Assembly (NCBI GenBank): GCA_935421135.1
Contig: OW285189.1
Span: forward strand, 15,397,072 to 15,461,071
Length of the DNA stretch: 64,000 nucleotides
DNA from: Bugulina stolonifera
Taxonomy: Eukaryota; Bryozoa; Gymnolaemata; Cheilostomatida; Bugulidae
Direction: 5' to 3'
Shown here: positions 50,461 through 63,600 of the stretch, piece by piece
Position numbering within the stretch: position 1 is the stretch's first letter
Layout of the letters: each line of letters begins with the position of its first letter
Notes under the pieces: model-generated
The model's database searches: none
Seen by the model: the letters and a program-made list of their open reading frames with translations, nothing else
Told to the model about the DNA's origin: nothing
Made by a program: the position numbers and the translations under genes

Positions 50461-50829
50461 TGTGAGGGGGACAGTGTGCACATAGATAAGTACATAGATA
50501 AGTAAGGTGATCTGCGTGACTAGTTCTTAGAAACCATGATCTTATGCATGAATGAACCTCTTCCTGTCAGGTACTGTCAAATATATAAATAGAGAGATTT
50601 TTACCAAAGTTCACCAACTGTTACTTTGACTAAGGAATTGGAGCTCTGTGTAAGTTCAGGAAAAAAACTTTTAGCCATGTTTTCTTGTTTGCTTTTGAAT
50701 TAGTTGTTTTGCCGACTTTTACTATAGAAAACAATCAGTAAAAAGTCTATTGTTTTGGCATAATTACATATTCTGCTATTATATACATTATGTGCTAGGA
50801 ACTGACTCAATTTGTTTAGTGTAATAAGT

Positions 50830-50985
50830 ATATATGTATATCTACACATACATGTATATGTAGATATATATATACACATATACATGTATATGTATATGTT
50901 GATATATACACACCAATACATGTATGTGTAGATATATATATATACACCTATACATGTACATGTATGTGTAGATATGTACATGTAA
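50830..50985. repeat. TA-rich tandem repeat with TACATGTATATG units
   Basis: Degenerate tandem units of TACATGTATATGTAGATATA joined by TATACAC spacers. The open frames on the minus strand across it encode low-complexity Tyr/Ile/Cys peptides and are not genes. Confidence 0.8.
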
Positions 50986-51493
50986 AATGTGTGTATGGAT
51001 AAAGCCTATAAATACATGTATATTGCTATTAAAAATTTGTTTCATAGTAAATAGTGTACCAATGCTCAAACAACAATGGTACACCTATTATAAAACGGCA
51101 TTGAAATATACATGTAGATACACTATACCCAATATCCAGTTATCAATCTATTGCATTACATATATTGCACTTTTATTCAGCAAAGAGACCAACAACTTTG
51201 CTATTTCAGGTTTCATTATTCAACAGCATCTGTGTGTGACATAAAACATAATGACTGGCAAGAACAACTGTATTATTCATTATTATTATTATATTATTGA
51301 TGCTGGCAGTAATCTCATATGCTATAATCATGGTGTGTGTACACTTTATTGTCAAAACCAAGGACAGCTTTTGATAGGCAACACATGCACATGCATGTAT
51401 TATGTCTGCCCATGTTCTGGGGTAGGTGTATCATATAGACATTCATGTACTAGTATAATTATTGTATTATTTTTCTATAGTTATAAATACAAG

Positions 51494-51603
51494 ATGCTAC
51501 CAGATATTGATGGGGTGTCACACTTACCCGATTCACTTCAGCTGGATGGAAAGGAATGTGTGGACTCTTCTACAGGTCTTATACCCACAAATCAGTGGCA
51601 AAG
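51494..51603 (+). CDS. FASN: FASN exon 1, N-terminal extension
   Basis: ATG at 51494 opens [20 protein letters not shown] and the exon ends ...NQWQ plus AG before a GTAGTT donor. Phase 2 joins the next exon (G AAG TTT) to read [20 protein letters not shown] good acceptor (TTTTTCTATAG) ends at 51480, so a 5' UTR exon lies upstream. This gives about 40 residues before the KS, longer than the very short leader usual in animal FAS. The 1.8-kb intron that follows hosts two MITEs. Confidence 0.7.
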
Positions 51604-54600
51604 GTAGTTATGAGAACTGAATACACATTTTCTTGTTTTATCTCAGACTTATCCTCTTAGGTGTTATTATAACTATAAAATGTATAGCTAGTAATATAAT
51701 ACAACAAGAGTGACAGTAGTGTTTCTATTCCGGTAATAGTATATAGATTACCCACATTATACAATGTCCTTACGCTAGTAAAGTTGATAATGCTGGTAAT
51801 ATTCTTACATTATTATAAAATAATTGTATGATATCAAGTTATATAATATAATATTAGTAACTGATGACAGTCAGTGCACAGTACAGGCCGTGGAAATGCA
51901 CATACAATGTGCATAGGTTTATAGTTATATGGAAGTATTAATGTCTTCTCGCTATACTGCACTTTAAAGTAGGTCACCTGCACATAAATATCTGTGCTCT
52001 AAATAATAGAGTCATAAATATAATACATGTATAATACTGTGGTAAGACAGGACATTCCTTTGTACTAGCAGTTACTAGTCTCAGCCAACACCGAACTAAA
52101 GGTGCGTTTATACTGCAGGTTGCATGCAACTCTGACTGCAACTAAGCTGCAACTAGCTGCACGCAAGTTGCAGTTGGAGTTGCATTCCCGACTCAGACTC
52201 CGACACATGCGTTTACACTGCTGCAGCTCAGTAAAAACTATTGGAGGGCGACAAATCTTACAGCCAATAGAAACACAAGTATGTCTACATGCGTGGTATT
52301 ACTGCCAATGTCTGAAATGAACTCGCGCACTTGCTGTTTCATTGGCTGTAGCTTTTGGCCACGCCCTCTGACCTGTCGCTTCAACCCGGCACTGCTGCAT
52401 AGCTGCAACTCAGACTCCAATCCCGTTGCATCTGGAGACTCTGGCAATGATCAATGTTCACACTGCTCAGACTCCGACATTGCAACCTCAGACAGGTTGC
52501 ATCAGACAAAATTGCAGCAAAATTTGCAGCAGCGTAAACGCACCTTCACTCTTGATGCACACTAGTGCCTTGGCAGTTGCCTTCTTCAATTTACACTTAT
52601 ATTCTTACCTTGTGTTGTATACTCTCGCTTATACTCGTCTCACAGCGTGTACATATGCTTATACATGTATTTGCTCAAAACCTACTTGTATTCTGCAATT
52701 CCATAAGTTGGTTGTAACTTGCTTATTATTGTACGTAAATCACATCTTTATATACATGGTTTCATATAGGACTGAGGCCCCTCTAAATAGTCGCAATCAG
52801 ACCCATATTATATCTACATTATTATGTGCATTTTTAGTATAGGACTGACCTGTAGTAGGCCTGACGTTGCACCTTTCTCCATATTGTTGCACAATACTAG
52901 TGACGATACTCTATCGTACCTTTACCAGAAGTTTTCACCAGAAATGTAAAGCTATATAAAGCAATGATTTTCGTATCGCAAATCAGTTGTTGCTTGGACT
53001 CCAATAAAGATACATATATACGGAACTACATATGAACAGTGGTCAAAGTTGGGGGGGTCTATGGGGGTCTCAGTCCCCCCACCATAAGTTTCAGGGGGTC
53101 CCTCAGACTGATAGACCCCCTACAGATTGCTATTTTAATAATAATACAAATTGGACCATATTTTATCTTAAGATCTTGGACCATATTTTAACCTGAAGTT
53201 CTTGCATTTTGCACTATTTCGGTGTCTAATTTTGATAAAGTTTCCAATTTCCGGGAGGGCGCTCAGGCGCCCCTCCCGGACCCTCCCCGCCAGCACGCGC
53301 CGTTTGGGTGCTTCGTGCCCTCAAGTGACTTTGTCTGCTACCCTGGAGACCCCCACCTCTTTTCTTAGACTTTGACCACTGCATATGAATGTTATTTATG
53401 CAGCTTACTTTTATTTTCTAGGAAGTTTCAAGGAGATGTGGTCATCTCTGGAATGTCTTGCAGATTCCCTGAATCTGACAGCATCAATGAGTTCCGTGAT
53501 CATCTGATGAATAATAATGACATGGTAACAGAAGACTCCAGAAGATGGACTCCAGGTAGCTAACATTCTACTATTTTATGTATAGTATGTTCAATGGTAG
53601 AACTACTAGTATACCTTGTGTGCATGTGATATTATTGTTTAACAATGTGTGTGTATGTCTTGTACAGGCATCCACGGTCTTCCTACCAGAGCAGGGAAAC
53701 TGAAAGATTTAACAAAGTTTGACGCTACATTCTTTGGTGTTCATTCTAAACAAGCCAGTAAGATGGATCCACAGATTAGAATGTTATTGGAGGTCTCGTA
53801 TGAAGCTATAGTCGATGCTGGTAAACATATATTCATGTACAATGTACTATTGTGTCTGATATGCATTGTCAACATTGTTTCACCTCAAGCATTACATTCC
53901 TCAAAACCCTGCTGTACTGCACTGGTATTGTACAATACAGAACAATACAAAACAGTACCATGCAGTGCAGTACAGTACCATACAATACACTAGTAACACT
54001 ACCATACAGTACAGTACCATACAATACAGTACCATACAGTATAGTACCATACAGTGCAGCACCACACAGTACAGTACCATTTGGTACAGTACAATAGTGT
54101 ACTGAAAGTACACTATTGTACTGTACTGTAGGCGATTTCTCCTGGCGATTTACCCTGGTGATTTACCCTGGCGATTTACCCTGGTGATTTACCCTGGCGA
54201 TTTACCCTGGTGATTTCTCCTGGTGATTTACCCTGGCGATTTCTCCTGGTGATTTACCCTAGCGATTTACCCTGGCGATTTCTCCTAGCGATTTACCCTG
54301 GCGATTTAATGGCTCAACAACAATCATCTAATAAAAGCACAAGATTTCTAAAAGTTAATCTCCGCAATTTTGTAGTCAAACTACAAAACCTCTTGAAAGC
54401 TATATTTATTGTTTACACTGAAAGATATATTCTGGCGATAAATCACCTGAATGGATCATGGACCCATTCAGGTGATTTATAGCTGAACATTTATATATAT
54501 ATATATATATACAGGTACTTTGTATCTTGACCACAAAACTCCAGATAATTAATCCTGGAAATTTTGTGTTTACACTGGGAGATTTTGTTGTGGTGATTTA

Positions 54601-57600
54601 TCTCCATGATAAGTTCAGATTTACAAGTAGATAGTTGGTAGATGGTTGGATAGTATGCCACACGATTCTCCCATACATCATAATTATGTGCGCCACATGT
54701 CATATACAATCTGTCCTGATTCTTGATTTATGTCATGCCTTTGTGACACTCATTTATACATTGTAGGTGTAAATCCAGAGAGTTTGAGAGGCAGCAACAC
54801 TGGAGTATTTGTCGGAGCCGGTGTTAGCGAATCGGAATCTAGCTGGTCAGCCAACCCATCAACTACCAGTGGTTTCACTATGATTGGATGCCAGAAAGGA
54901 ATGTTCTCAAATAGGCTGTCTTACTTCTTCGACTTCAAAGGTACTAGTGTTACTTGTATGCGAATTGTTAGAATCCCCAGCATAAGTTAGTTGGGAGTTG
55001 TTATGCATCCATTTTGTAATTAAACACAAACCCTGAATATTGGGCTACCAAAGGCCATAATCTATGATATAATATTGACTATCTCCGTTGTAATTAAAAG
55101 CAATGACTGTTTACACAAAACCACGGAAGAGATGATTTCCAAGTACTGTGTTTTTAAAAGACTTCGAGAGCTTCATGCAATCAGCTTGGCGGAGAGAGGG
55201 TGACGTTGTAATTTTATCATTCAATGCTGAAGAAGATGTCTATAAATTTTATTGTTTGATTGCAGGTCCAAGTTTTACGGTAGATGCCGCCTGTGCTTCC
55301 AGTTTACTTGCCATGGATCAGGCATTGTTAGCAATCCGTACTGGACAGTGTAACGCAGCAATAGTAGCTGGATCCAACATCTGTATCAAACCAGCTACTG
55401 CTGTGCATTTCAACAGTTTCAATATGCTCTCACCAGATGGCATGTGTAAATCATTCGATGAGTCAGGTATCAGCTGAGTAACTTTGGCGATCTTTATCAC
55501 CATTTTATACTTCAACATGCGTTAAAAGTAACCATACAGGTTCAGAGAAAAACATTACATGCTTTCTAAAATGAATCAGCGCCTACATTGAGCATATATA
55601 CATTATTTTTAGCCTCAAACTCATACAAGCATGTACGTGTTTGTACTTTTGACACATAATGGTTCTCTTGTGCAAATCAATCAAAAAGCTAATAACCACT
55701 AGTAATACATGTTCATCTGTATTATTATTTCATCATGCACATGATTATCATGACTCTACCCTATTAGGTAATGGTTATGTCAGGAGTGAAGGAATAGTTG
55801 CTATATTTCTCCAGAAGTACCAGGATTCCAGGAGAGTCTATGCACAGCTCATTCATTCTAAAAACAATTCTGATGGAGCCAAAGAAGATAATAAAAGTAT
55901 GTTGACATCTAACACTCGTAAATATGGAAGATTGTGTTTTATAGAATATTATGTGCTTCAAATTTTCACTATCGGTATTTTTAACGCATTAGGTATCGTA
56001 TTTCCCTCTGGTCAAACTCAGAAAAAGCTGATGGAGCAAATGTATGAGGAGTGTGGTGTACACCCCAGTACCATATCCTACGTGGAAGCTCATGGAACTG
56101 GAACTAAGGCTGGAGATCTTGAAGAAGTAAATTCGATTGCAGATGTATTCTGCAAGGGAAGACAATCCCCACTTCTTATTGGTTCTACAAAGTCTAACAT
56201 GGGTCATCCTGAGCCAGCTTCAGGTAGGCTACTTCATTTTAAGAAAAAAAACTAGAATCTATTTTATCTTTTTCTGCTGGGCTGACTTCTGACTATACTT
56301 TTTATGACTTCAGAAATCACGAGACAAGCTCTTCAGTTCTCTGGGGTTAACATCATGATGTTAACCCCAGAGAACTTTTTTCAGCTTAACAAAGTCCACC
56401 AGCTTCACTCAGATCAAGTTCTGATGCTTTCAATTTTATATATCGTACATGATCATTTGGGTACAATTACAAGCATTTCAACTTTGATTTTGTCAATACA
56501 AATTGTGAGCTTGACCAGTAACTAGAACTATTTCGGTCGTGTTTATATTATTTTCTTCATCAATTTTTCTCTTCTGGTATAAACAGGATTGGCAGCTTTG
56601 GCCAAGGTTTTGATCTCAAGTGAAGAGAAAATTTTACCTGCCAACCTTCACTATACAAACCCAAACTCAAACATACCTGCTCTTCAAGATGGTCGACTGA
56701 AGGTAGTTGCAGCCAACACGCTGTGGAATGGTGGACTTGTAGCTATCAATTCCTTTGGCTTTGGTGGAACTAATGTTCACTCTATTATCAACACAAAAGC
56801 TACAAAAAACAAGGTGTTGAAATTATGTTCAAACTTCAAATGGCAAATCAGTGTCTAATATTCTGAACTGACTCAATTGGTCTTCAAAATCTGAACAAAT
56901 ATTAGTTGCTACTAGGCCTGCAACGATTCACAAAATACTGTTTCGATTTTTTTCGATTCGATACCATTTACGTTGCAGTAGTTCTTCGCAACAGTATTTT
57001 AGAACACTGTCAGTTGTAGTAGTTGAGTTGATAATTCCATTTTAGAATCCCTAAAAAGAGTAGAATGAGTAGATTCCAGAAGCATACCCTTTTAATTGTG
57101 TGGAATATTATATCAAATACAAATTGCATGTTTGAGGCATTTATATAATTATAGACTTATATTAGTAATACATCTTAGCACATGATGTATTTTATAGCTA
57201 TCCACTTATTGCCAACAAAAATACTAGAAAAAAATTGTGCTTCACTGAGACTCGAACTCATGACCACACGTTTGTTAAGCGAGCGCTTTGCCACCATGCT
57301 ATGGTGATAACTTGGGATTACCAAGACTAAGTATATATTCAACAAGTATCGAAAATTGAGTGCAATGAATCGATATTGAAAATACTGCAAATTTATCGTA
57401 TCGATTCATCGTTATCGATTCATCGTTATCGATTCATCGCTATCGATTCATCGTTATCGATTCATCGTTATCGATTCATCGTTATCGATTCATCGTTATC
57501 GATTCATCGTTATCGATTCATCGTTGCAGGCCTAGTTGCTACTCATAGAAAAAGGAGACTTGTAGAATTTTGCTTACCTACAGTGTATTTGTTATAACTA

Positions 57601-60600
57601 AAATTGGGGGTTTTGGTATTGTCAGTTATAACATTTAATTGGAGCCAAAGTACTTAGGACTCACCAGCTGTACGTAATATGTAGTAGTAGTACGCTGTCT
57701 GTAGGTCCTTTTGTCAGCACCTTGATCTCCAATGTAGTAAGCTGTGTGGCGTAGGTTCTGGTTCTGTGGTCTAGGATGTGGCGGTGTCGACTCTATTCCA
57801 AGGTCTACAACGAGATAGTTGTTCCGCATATATCCTTACTCCTTAGTACGCATTGATATGAGTTACTGGGTAGCCTACGATCCACCTACACTCCACACGC
57901 TCCACACTATTGTAGTTTAGTTTAGTTTTTAGTGTTTTTGGTTTTAGTGTTTTATTGGTTTTTATTTGGTTTTCTATTTTGTAGTTTTTCTTCTATTTTC
58001 GTGTTTTCTACTAGCTTATACATTTGTATAATATGTATGTGTAACGTCTATGTAGTCGTCCACTCTTGTCACTGTGTGACTTATCTACAGGTATGTCGAC
58101 AGTCTATACTGCTGTCTCTCCATGCCTCATTTTCACAGTCTACTCTAGGTATCTGTCTATCTATCTCTCTACTGAGACTACTCTACTGTGTAGGTACTTC
58201 TCTCCTATATATACCTGTCCTATCTACAGTCAGCCAATCAATTTTAGTGAGGAGTTACATTCTCTCAAGTGCGCAAGAGTGGACAACTCTTAAATATACT
58301 AATTGTCACTATTTATATGCAACATATTTATCCTTTGTATGGCGTCCATTCACATATTAAATTTTAGTGTACATAAACATTTTTTCGTTGTTGTTGAAAG
58401 TTGATTCCATTGATTTCAGAGAAGATCAAACAAACAAGTCCGACTCGTCACTTACTGTGGGAGAACTGAAGACTCTCTCCGGTCTATGCTTGAGAATTTC
58501 AGTTCAAACTATGCAGAAGATATTGACCTATATAACCTGCTTAGTCAGTCAGCAGCTCAAAGTTATTTAGGTCAACCATACAGAGGCTACACTGTTGTCA
58601 ATATAGCTGGCAGTGACTCGGTTCTTGAGGTTCAGGTATCTAAAAGCTACACACAATGACTATAATTAAACTTATATTTTTTGTTTAAATTTAAGTTGAA
58701 GCCAGTGTTCGAAGTGGGGTTATATGGGAGTATACGATGTGTACTCACCTCAATTTTAGTGGTTATACGGCCAGCAGGCGTGTACCCTCATTTTAATAAC
58801 CAGTTTTTCACCACGCAATCACTGTGGACCTGATAATGGTATCATTCAGTAGAGCGCGGTTCGAATCTCACCAAGGCATGATTTTTTTCATTTTAGTAAT
58901 TCACTGATTTCTTAGCTACTATAAGATTAAGTGAATAACTGTACAAAACTAATCTGTAAGATTGCATGCACCGTGTACCCACTTCATTTGTTCCACCTCG
59001 AACACTAGGTGAAGCTAAATATGGAATGCAGAACAAATAAAATCAGAATAGTTAGAGTTAGCAAGTACATACATATCCATGTACAAGTATCATTTTGTGA
59101 TATTATTTTATAGAAATGCACAAGTGACAAGAGGAAGCTATGGTATGTGTTCACTGGTATGGGATGTCAGTGGTTTGGTATGGCAAGAGAATTGATGACC
59201 ATTGAGATCTTCTACAACTCGATCAAAAGGACCAATGGCTATCTGTCAGAGTTCAACATTGATCTTTTCAAGATATTGATGAGTGATGATGCGAGCTCAA
59301 TACAGAACACCATCAACTCCTTCGTATCCATTGCAGCTGTTCAGGTAGTTATAACAGTTAGATAAACTTTCTATTGATTTCATATACACAAAAATATATA
59401 CATGATGCAGTAGCAATAACTTAAATTTAATTCCATGAGCTGGAGAAAGTTTATCTTTTGTGGATTAAATTAAATCCGGATAGGACTTCAATAAAAGCCG
59501 TGTGTGAGCCTGATACCTGGACCTGACCACCCTACCTGTTTACAGGTGGATAAAGTCTACCATTTGTATACTTTAGGTAGGACTAGTGGATGTTCTATCA
59601 GCCATGGGTCTCACACCAGATGGTATGGTTGGACACTCAGTTGGAGAGCTTGGTTGTGGTTATGCTGACGGTTCACTTACTGCTAGAGAAACTGTACTGG
59701 CAGCGTACTGGAGAGGGAGATGTATCACTGAGGCTAAGCTAGAACCTGGGGCTATGGCTGCAGTTGGTAAGTAAAATGTACCTGTTAGTACAATATATCA
59801 TCATTTGAGCACATTCTGTAAACTACATGTAGGTTATCAGTGATTACATGCATGGAGATGTATAATAATAATACTGGGCATAACTTCAGCAGTTGTCTTT
59901 CCTTTGCTTGGTTGTTCAAAATTTTGTGAAACCTCGATGTTCATCAACCAGGATCACACAAATTATTTCGTTTTCTACAACTGGCAGTGATTAGAAGGAT
60001 CAATGTGTGTAACTACCTTGCTGCTTCTATCATTTTTATAGGTCTTACTTGGCAGGAAGCCAAAGAGAGATGCCCACCAGGAGTTGTACCGGCATGTCAC
60101 AACGCAGAAGACACAGTAACCATATCAGGACCAGCAGACGCTGTTCATGATTTTGTACTCCAGCTGAAGGAAGAGGGCTACTTTGCTAAAGAAGTATCAA
60201 GCAATGGTGTTGCTTTCCATTCTTATTACATGTCGGCCGTTGCCCCCAAACTCAAAGAATACTTGTCAAAGGTAGCGGCTGGTACATGTATATTCAATAA
60301 AAATTTCATTTTTAGCATTTACCTGAATCTACATGTTTTAGCAATATAAAAAATAGAACATACATGTATTATGATATTTAGTTGCTGTTTTGCAGGTAAT
60401 CAACTCGAAAAGAAGAAGTTCCAGGTGGATCAGTACTTCTATAGAGAAAAAGGAATGGGGATCAGATCTCCACAGTTTCTCTTCAGCAGATTACCATGTC
60501 AACAACTTAGTCAGTCCTGTTCTCTTTCAGGTAAAACTAAAATTTTGATTCTCTTTTACTTGTTTTTATTTCTATACAAAACATCAATATCAATGCTTGA

Positions 60601-63600
60601 GTAAAATCTTTATTCGGTGAATGGTTTATTGTAGGAGGCGCTGGCGTACATTCCTGAAGATGCCGTAACCATAGAGATTGCTCCACATGGCCTCCTGCAG
60701 TCAATTCTGAGACGTTCATTGAATACAAACTGCATCAACATCAGTCTGCAGAAGAGAGGACATGATAACAATCTGGTCATGTTCTATGAAGGGGTCGGGA
60801 GGTATGGAAACCAATGGTTTCTTTACATGTACTTCAGAAGCATTTTACTATAATTTCAGGCATCATCTACTTAACTGACCAACTTTAAAACACGGTTTAC
60901 TTTCATCAATATTATACTTTTGTGTGCTGAATTTTGTAGATTATACCAAGCTGGGTTGAACCCTGATGTGCCTCAACTCTATGGAAACATTGAGTTCCCA
61001 GTCCCTAGTGGAACTCCATCAATATCATCTTTATTACAATGGGATCATTCAGCTTCATATGACGTCCCTACAGAAGCTGACTTTGATCTGCACCATGGTA
61101 ACAGTGGAGGTGCTGCCTATGATATTTCATTGGCTGGAAATGCTGAAAATAACCAACGATATCTTGCTGGTCACAAGGTAGATGGTCGGATACTCTATCC
61201 AGCCACAGGTTTGTTTACGTACAAATACCTATTCCCCTAGTTAGTGTCTGAAGTAGAACAAACGAGGTGGCTATACTGTGCATGCAATCTTACAAATTAG
61301 TATTGTATAGCTGTTCGCTTAATCTTATGGTAGCTGAAAATGAATGAATTACTAAAATGAAAAAATCATGCTCTAATGAGATTTGAACCCATGTCCTTTT
61401 GAATGACAGTCATGCATTCTACACCTACACTATCTGGTCTACAGCGACTACATGGGGAAAACAAGCTATTAAAATGAAGGTGCATGCCTGCTGGCCGTAT
61501 AACCACTAAAATGAAGGTGGGCACCCCCCCCCCCCCCCATAACCACACTTCGTACACAGCCCCTAGTCCTTATCAAATCAAGCTTTGTACCATTTTCTTT
61601 ATCTACTGTATAAAATGGCACTAATAAATGGCATAAGCAACCACTGCTTTTAAATTAACCCTTTGTTCAGTAGCAAGGGTATAGTTGAGCGACATGATTT
61701 GGATGTAGAGTGCACAACATCATCCATGTACATTGTACTTTATAGGATATTTGGTTTTGGCTTGGAAAACTTTGGCAGAAAAACTGAGGAAAGATATTAG
61801 TGAACTGCCAGTTGTATTTGATGATGTCCATATCCATGAAGCTACTATTCTAAACAAAGAAGGTGGGAAGCAGGCAACTTTAGTTCAACTGAAGAAAAAA
61901 GCAAGCGTTGATTGATTATTATTATTAATATTAATTGAATAAATTCACTGTACAGCACCTACACTGCTTATGATTAAATTAAAAGCATTATTGACTTTTG
62001 CCATGATTTCTCTTGCATAGTTACATGGTCTTGCAAGTTATTTTATTACATTGCAGGAACAGTAACAATGTATACCAACATATTACCAGAAACTGGTGGC
62101 TTTGAAATCATTGAAGGTGGTAAGGTCAAAGCCTCTGGTAAGATATCAGCTGTGGAAGATGGTGAGACTCTTTTACAGTACCCACCTTACCCAGCTGATG
62201 AGGATGTGGATCATGTGCAGATGGAGGCAGATGATATATATAAAGATCTAAGGCTGAGAGGCAATGAATATGAGGGACAATTCAAGGGAATTTTAATGGC
62301 ATCGACAAGAGGTAAATTAGCTCAGATCAAGTGGCAATCCAACGTGATGCGTAGCATAATGAATATATGTTGTATATTCAAAACACTACCCATTTAATGT
62401 GTGATAAGAGAACTCCTTCACAACTATTACAGGAACAAAGGGGTTGGTGAGGTGGGATGACAACTGGATATCATTTCTAGATACCATGATTCAAGTTTTC
62501 ATTATGGGGACCGATAACCAAACACTTAGACTTCCTACCGGGTTTTCCAATGTGTGGATTGATCCAGCTCAGCTCAGCTCATCTATAAGAGAGTGTAAAC
62601 GCATACCAAGTGGTGAGTAAATACTTATTACAGAAGAGCAAATAGACATCTGTTAACATACAGTGGAACTTGCTTAATTCAAACTCCAAAGGGCCACCGT
62701 AGTAGGCTTGAATTAGGTGGAGTTTGAATTATGTGATCCCTTAATTTTGTATACGCATGTAATGACTTGGATGCCTAGTTGACAAATAATACTGTATAAA
62801 TTTAGTAGTGCCACATGAATGTGGTTGTATGCATTAACTTTCATTTGCTTAAATTGTGAATACAATTGAGGAAAGACAAGTTTTAACATGACAGTGTCTT
62901 ATTTAATATAACTTTATGTAATGTTTAGTACACTCAAAACTGCAACACTGCAGATACGCTACAAGTGATGCATCACATGTACAGGACAATAGTATAAAAA
63001 CACATTGAGCGAAGAAGCAGTAAAGCAATGAGTGGAAACACATTGCGGTAGTAACTCTAAAAACTACTAACTACCAGCAACGATTATTAGGTGACTAATG
63101 CTGGCTGTGATAGTATTATCACTGACCATAGTGTGAGCCTAAGCTGCGTAAAGTTTGAATTATGGATGATAAGTTTGAATTATTTGAAGTCATTTACATA
63201 GTGCTCAGTAGGGATCAAGGCTAACAGTTTGAACTGATCAAGCTCTTGAATTACGTGAGGACCGAATTAAGCAATTGTATTCTACCTGTGCTAACTGGAA
63301 AGACATTGAGTGATGGTTTTTATGACTTACAGTTGAAGTGACATCAGATTCGAATCTGAGACTTATTCAGTCACCAGGAGTGCAGATCTTAGGTCTGAAA
63401 TTGACTGGTGCACCAAGACGTAAGGACCGCAGAAATGCCGCTTTGGCGACGTATGAATTTGTAGCCAATGAAAGAGAGGTCAGCAGCACACCTGAACTCC
63501 AAGACTACTTTGACTGCTGTACATATGTTACCCAATCCTGCCTGGAGTGGAGTAAAGACAACACAAAAGACCATTCTCTCCCACAAGCAGTCGTTAATCA

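Noticed and set aside
58066..58360. 142-codon plus frame 57932-58360 in FASN intron 8
   Set aside because: Low-complexity Phe/Val/Leu-rich T-tract translation, out of phase with FASN exon 9 and lacking motifs.
58850..58880. Possible tRNA gene (GGTTCGAATCTCACC)
   Set aside because: Only a B-box-like piece is present; no cloverleaf can be built and it lies within a hAT MITE.
61733..61915. Reading FASN exon 16 through to the TGA at about 61913
   Set aside because: The GAAG|GTGGGA donor at 61862 gives the phase needed for exon 17 and continues the DH domain; read-through would end the protein inside DH.
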